A DNA stretch of 64,000 nt. It comes from Brevibacterium picturae (GTDB lineage Bacteria; Actinomycetota; Actinomycetes; Actinomycetales; Brevibacteriaceae). Positions 60,924 to 64,000 of this stretch are shown one piece after another. The translations under genes were made by a program, and so were the position numbers. Under the pieces are notes generated by a model. It made no database searches. It worked only from the letters and a program-made list of their open reading frames with translations, and was not told the DNA's origin. The stretch's first letter is position 1. Each line of letters begins with the position of its first letter. The stretch is taken from NCBI RefSeq assembly GCF_900105045.1, contig NZ_LT629739.1, positions 3,906,001 through 3,970,000 on the forward strand. Direction: 5' to 3'.

Positions 60924-61670
60924 GTGTTCCGAGCCGAACTGATCAAACTCAAACGCTCCACGACCTGGCTGATCGCCCTCGTCCTGCCCCTGTTGGCTGT
61001 CACCACCGGGGCGATCAATGTCGCCAACAATGCCGAGACTCTCAACTCCGGGTGGGAATCACTGACCTCCCAAGCCGTGCTGTTCTACGGGCTGCTGTTC
61101 TTCTCGATGGGCATCGCAGTCATCGCCGCCACCGCCTGGCGAATAGAACACCGCGGCACCAACTGGAACCTGCTGCTGACCACCACCACCCGCCCCATCA
61201 CACTCGTTGTGGCCAAGATCGCCGTGATCGCCGTACCCGTGGCATTCATGCAGGTCGTGCTGGTCGCCGCCACGCTGTTCGCCGGCGCGTTCATTCTGCG
61301 TCTGGACGGAGCCATCCCGTGGGAGTTCACCCTCGCCGGCCTCCTGGCAATGGTCGCCGCACTGCCCCTGATCGCGGCCCAGTCGCTGCTGTCGATGCTG
61401 CTGAAATCCTTCGGCGCACCGATCGCAATCTGCCTCGTCGGCTGCGTCGCCGCAGTACCGGCCATCACCTCAGCCGCACTGCGCCCGCTGAGCTTCCTCG
61501 TGCCCCAGGCGATCGACACCCGCACCCTCAACCTCAGCTCAGTCGCCGTCGTGAACTCCGGTTCCCTCACCGCTACCGACGTCGTACCGATCCTCGCCGC
61601 GGCACTCGCACACACGGCAATCATCGCCGCCGTCTCCGTCACCGCTCTGCGCACCATCAAACTGCGGTAA
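60924..61670 (+). CDS. ABC-2 type permease (module 2, subunit 2)
   Basis: This 248-residue protein starts at GTG 60924 (FRAELIKLKRSTTWLIALVL) and has six helices. IEHRGTNWNLLLTTTTRPIT and AQSLLSMLLKSFGAPIAICL match the second permease of module 1. Eight bases separate it from subunit 1. It ends the module 2 exporter operon and converges on an ASCH fragment. Confidence 0.85.
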   Translation: MFRAELIKLKRSTTWLIALVLPLLAVTTGAINVANNAETLNSGWESLTSQAVLFYGLLFFSMGIAVIAATAWRIEHRGTNWNLLLTTTTRPITLVVAKIAVIAVPVAFMQVVLVAATLFAGAFILRLDGAIPWEFTLAGLLAMVAALPLIAAQSLLSMLLKSFGAPIAICLVGCVAAVPAITSAALRPLSFLVPQAIDTRTLNLSSVAVVNSGSLTATDVVPILAAALAHTAIIAAVSVTALRTIKLR

Positions 61671-61689
61671 GCCGACCCCGACTCCTGAT

Positions 61690-61924
61690 GGCTGGGTCCG
61701 TACAGAGAGGACAGCAACTCGGTCGGTGACCCGGCACCGGAGGCCACCGCGTCGTCCTCGCTGATCTCCGCAGGATCGATCGGGGTAACCGAGTCGATGG
61801 CGACCACACCGGCGACCATCCGGAGGGTGTCGCCGGCGGTGACGTTGGAATGCTCCCACCGCCGGAACACGAGGCTGATCGTTCCGTCGGCGGTGCCTTT
61901 GGCGACGTCGTTACTGAGGAGCAT
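61690..61924 (-). pseudogene. ASCH-domain protein, N-terminal part only
   Basis: From ATG 61924 the frame gives LLSNDVAKGTADGTISLVFR, RWEHSNVTAGDTLRMVAGVV and IDPAEISEDDAVASGAGSPT, the first two thirds of a small ASCH/PUA-fold protein of a kind common in actinobacteria. Similarity ends near LLSSLYG (about 61700), after which the frame runs on antisense to the permease. The 3' part was lost when the ABC module joined here. Confidence 0.65.
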
Positions 61925-61988
61925 GGCTCCATCTTGTTCGGCTACCTGTGTCTCATCCAACCGTTCGACGGCTGCAAGGTCCGCGTAC

Positions 61989-62537
61989 TCACTCCTCGTC
62001 TGAGCCAGCCTGGTCATCAAGAACACGGCGGATGAAGTCAGACTTCCCCTCCGTGTACGCCTCGCGGTCGGTGGCCTGTTCGATGGCCAATGCCCGCTTC
62101 AGTTCCGCGTAGTGGTGCACGAGCGCCGGGTCGGCGCGAAGCGCATCGCGGAACGCCAGCTGCTCGGCCCAGCGCGGGCTGCTGGCCAGCAGCAGGTGGA
62201 GATGTGCTGCACGGTGATCGTCGGCCACCTGGACCAGGAGGCGACGCCAGGGCCTGGCGTCGAGTTCGGCAGGGACGAGGTGCCAGCCGGCAGGGAACAG
62301 GGCTTGCGCTATGGCGTCGGCGCAGCCGAGGTCGACTACGGTGGCCTGCACGTCGATGATCGGCTTGGCGGCCAGCCCGGGCACGGCCGTGGAGCCGACG
62401 TGCTGCGTCGGGGTGATCAGCCAGTGGGCGAGTACGGCATCCAGCTCCCTGCACAGCTGCGCCCCGCGTCGCTGCCAGCCCTCATCGGGCGGTCGAACAC
62501 GCACCTGCTCGGTCGCCCACGCTGGCCACTCGCTCAT
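61989..62537 (-). CDS. GrpB (UPF0157) family protein
   Basis: This 182-residue protein matches the GrpB family, a nucleotidyltransferase-like fold of unclear function: HVGSTAVPGLAAKPIIDVQA is the signature, followed by LLASSPRWAEQLAFRDALRA and ELKRALAIEQATDREAYTEG KSDFI. Such proteins are often annexed to CoaE-like kinases but also occur alone. Length and motifs indicate an intact gene. No partner is evident. Confidence 0.87.
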   Translation of the reverse strand: MSEWPAWATEQVRVRPPDEGWQRRGAQLCRELDAVLAHWLITPTQHVGSTAVPGLAAKPIIDVQATVVDLGCADAIAQALFPAGWHLVPAELDARPWRRLLVQVADDHRAAHLHLLLASSPRWAEQLAFRDALRADPALVHHYAELKRALAIEQATDREAYTEGKSDFIRRVLDDQAGSDEE

Positions 62538-62616
62538 GAGTCCATCGTCTCACTCATCGACCGGTTCTGGGCATGTGCGGTGGAGGCCGAATTCCGATGC
62601 ATGCTAGACTGGAGAG

Positions 62617-63048
62617 ATGACGAGTTCACGTGATGCACATGTAGAGCGACAGCGCGTCGATTCCTCCGACCTTGCCACCCCGCGTGTACTTATTCGCGTG
62701 TTCGTGGAACCTGGACAGTTGGCCACCAGCGTCGCGTTCTACGAACGCCTGCAAGGTATCCAGGCTGATGCACGTTTCGCCTTTCCCGCCAAGAATCTGC
62801 GGCTGGCAATGGTGGGCGGCTTCCTGCTTCTCGAGGGCAGCGACACGGACCTGGAGCCCTTCCGCAGCACTACGGGAACTCTGCTGGTCGACGACGTGCA
62901 GCCGTACTACGACCGGCTTGTGTCCGAGGGTGCTGAGATCATCTTTCCGCTTCAGCAAGTGCCCACCGGAGCTGCGTTCAACGCCCGTCATCCGGACGGC
63001 ACTGTGGTCGAGTACGTCCACCACCGGCCCACCGACGACGAGCAATGA
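62617..63048 (+). CDS. VOC (glyoxalase/bleomycin-resistance fold) protein
   Basis: This 143-residue protein has a VOC fold: RVLIRVFVEPGQLATSVAFY, GGFLLLEGSDTDLEPFRSTT, TLLVDDVQPYYDRLVSEGAE and FNARHPDGTVVEYVHH. Metal ligands are not fully recognisable, so it may bind rather than transform a drug. Start ATG 62617 directly follows ggagag, so the site is atypical. It stands alone; a resistance or detoxification role fits the neighbourhood. Confidence 0.78.
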   Translation: MTSSRDAHVERQRVDSSDLATPRVLIRVFVEPGQLATSVAFYERLQGIQADARFAFPAKNLRLAMVGGFLLLEGSDTDLEPFRSTTGTLLVDDVQPYYDRLVSEGAEIIFPLQQVPTGAAFNARHPDGTVVEYVHHRPTDDEQ

Positions 63049-63069
63049 CAAGGATCACGTAGCGAGCAC

Positions 63070-63310
63070 CCGGGCCTCAGCCCGATCGATGGCTGGGAAT
63101 ACTTCCCTGCGTTGGCGATAGGCGACGGCGCGCTTGGGTTCCGGGACACCCTGCCCGAGGCGTTCCCCGATACCCCGAAACAACGTGGCGCTTTCACGAG
63201 CAGCTAATGCTTTTGGGGAGCTACCGAAGTCGGCGCATCCGGGGCGGTTCCGGCGATGGGCGAGATTTACAACGTCGATGTTACCGACACCGCACGAGCG
63301 GCGATCGCCG
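63070..63310 (+). pseudogene. IS256-family transposase scrap
   Basis: Three frames in turn give ALAIGDGALGFRDTLPEAFP, then FGELPKSAHPG, then AVPAMGEIYNVDVTDTARAA with IAGFE. These match the middle of IS256/Mutator transposases (LAVGDGALGFW, LPKSAHP, EIYNAE). Two frame changes and missing ends show it is dead. It lies between the VOC gene and the APH-type gene. Confidence 0.65.
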
Positions 63311-63364
63311 GGTTCGAGCACAGATCCAGAAATTTTGACTATTCCTCTTCGGCCACGATGGTCC

Positions 63365-64000
63365 TCACCTCGTGATGCTCCCCGCCATGGCAGTTGTGAC
63401 GGCTCGTAGCGCCCTGACGTTCTCGGGGTCACCGCCGTTTTGGCTTTCCCAATAGTAGGAGCCGACGAACCTGGCGAATGACAATGACATGGCCCAGCCA
63501 TGGTCGAGTTCGCCCGCCTCGGTGAACTGCCGCGTCCAGAGCTCCACTGCCGCGGCGGGCCGTTGGGCAGCGATGATCTCAGGCAGATGGGAACGGACCA
63601 CGGTGTGTGCTTCCCATTCCCCGCAGCCGGCCACGAGCAGGGGGTCGATCGTGACCCACCCCCGAGACGAGTGGAGGATGTTGAACAGGCTCAGATCACC
63701 GTGAGTCAGCTGTGGAGTCTGCTGACTGGCCAGGTGATTGACCACTCCCACGGCCAGGTCGAACACTTCGTTCGGTAGTGCGTTGCCAGTCGCGCGAGCG
63801 GTCTCGTGCTGATGGTGTAGATGTCCCAGCCATGCGGTCGCCTGTTCCGACAGGTCAGGCGCTCTCGTTGGGGCGGCGACAGTGGTCAGCTGGGCGATGA
63901 TTTCGCCAGCGATCCGCATCGCTCGATCCCGGTCAGTCATCTGACTCAGCGGCGGCCCATCGAGCCACTCCACTAGCAACGCTTGAGAGCCGATGTCAGC
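63365..64000 (-). CDS. APH-type phosphotransferase, 5' end outside the window
   Basis: About 211 C-terminal codons are visible; the frame stays open to the right edge (ADIGSQALLVEWLDGPPLSQ). THGDLSLFNILHSSRGWVTI and IDPLLVAGCGEWEAHT carry the HGDxxxxN catalytic loop and the metal-binding IDP of the aminoglycoside-phosphotransferase fold, closest by eye to the APH(6)/hydroxyurea-kinase group. A streptomycin-type or small-molecule kinase is likely. The N-terminal nucleotide-binding lobe cannot be seen. Confidence 0.8.
   Translation of the reverse strand, partial: ADIGSQALLVEWLDGPPLSQMTDRDRAMRIAGEIIAQLTTVAAPTRAPDLSEQATAWLGHLHHQHETARATGNALPNEVFDLAVGVVNHLASQQTPQLTHGDLSLFNILHSSRGWVTIDPLLVAGCGEWEAHTVVRSHLPEIIAAQRPAAAVELWTRQFTEAGELDHGWAMSLSFARFVGSYYWESQNGGDPENVRALRAVTTAMAGSITR

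Noticed and set aside
61085..62026. 313-codon minus-strand frame spanning the ABC permease and the ASCH fragment
   Set aside because: Only the first part (61690-61924) has protein similarity; the remainder is antisense to the permease at 60924-61670.
1..64000. CRISPR arrays, tRNA or rRNA genes, integrase/att sites, replication origin
   Set aside because: Scanning by eye found no regularly spaced repeats, no tRNA cloverleaf or rRNA sequence, no tyrosine or serine recombinase gene and no DnaA-box cluster. A covariance or repeat-finder run would be needed to exclude small RNAs.

Overview
The window reads as chromosomal or large-plasmid DNA of a high-G+C actinobacterium of the Micrococcales type. 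Gene families, codon use and the best-remembered relatives of several genes point towards Brevibacterium or a close genus; this is inference, since no rRNA or other marker is present. No tRNA, rRNA or CRISPR array was seen. Two compartments are visible. Positions 1-17 kb have lower G+C and hold neat catabolic operons. Positions 22-64 kb have clearly higher G+C and form a mosaic accessory island rich in efflux pumps, drug-type ABC transporters, detoxifying enzymes, small regulators, insertion sequences and gene scraps.

Layout. 0-0.8 kb: a deletion derivative of an IS5-type element. 0.8-7.5 kb: a TetR regulator facing a six-gene operon (divergent PxpA/PxpB/PxpC-like subunits, an MHS-type permease, a PLP aminotransferase and an RraA-like aldolase). 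8-12 kb: a class II histone-deacetylase-like amidohydrolase, a sodium:solute symporter and a small membrane protein, facing a LacI regulator across a perfect palindrome. 13-16.7 kb: an MHS permease, an M19-like 'dipeptidase' lacking part of the usual metal site and a DUF5943-like protein, with a convergent GntR/FCD regulator. 17.4-21 kb: three small zinc-ribbon or HTH proteins, an IS110 element with a probable bridge RNA, and a hypothetical protein with an EVT motif.

21.2-33.2 kb is a block bounded by two same-orientation imperfect repeats. It holds a LysR regulator, a complete DnaE-type replicative polymerase, an NTF2-like/MarR pair, a dead IS481 transposase, an ArsR regulator facing an MFS-flavodoxin fusion with a frameshift, and an AlbA_2 (Schlafen-like) protein. 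33.2-48.2 kb carries regulator/effector pairs with readable operators (HxlR-tautomerase, TetR-MFS twice, MarR-SDR), a DrrA ATPase with a truncated DrrB, a coupled four-gene operon (two HTH proteins, a histidine phosphatase and a two-domain PEP-utilizing enzyme) and an intact IS630 copy that split an operator. 48.3-50.2 kb is a scrapyard of UvrA and WYL ends plus a hydrolase.

50.6-61.7 kb contains two paralogous modules, each a DesK/NarL-type two-component system plus a three-gene BcrA-like ABC exporter. In the second module the response regulator is fused in frame to a CPBP membrane protease, and the ATPase carries a +1 frameshift that joins it to its permease. Between them lie an SDR and a blasticidin-deaminase-like/ASCH fusion. 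The window ends with an ASCH fragment, GrpB, a VOC protein, an IS256 remnant and the 3' part of an APH-type kinase.

Several frameshifts fall in short homopolymers, so base-level sequencing error must be excluded before genes are called dead.
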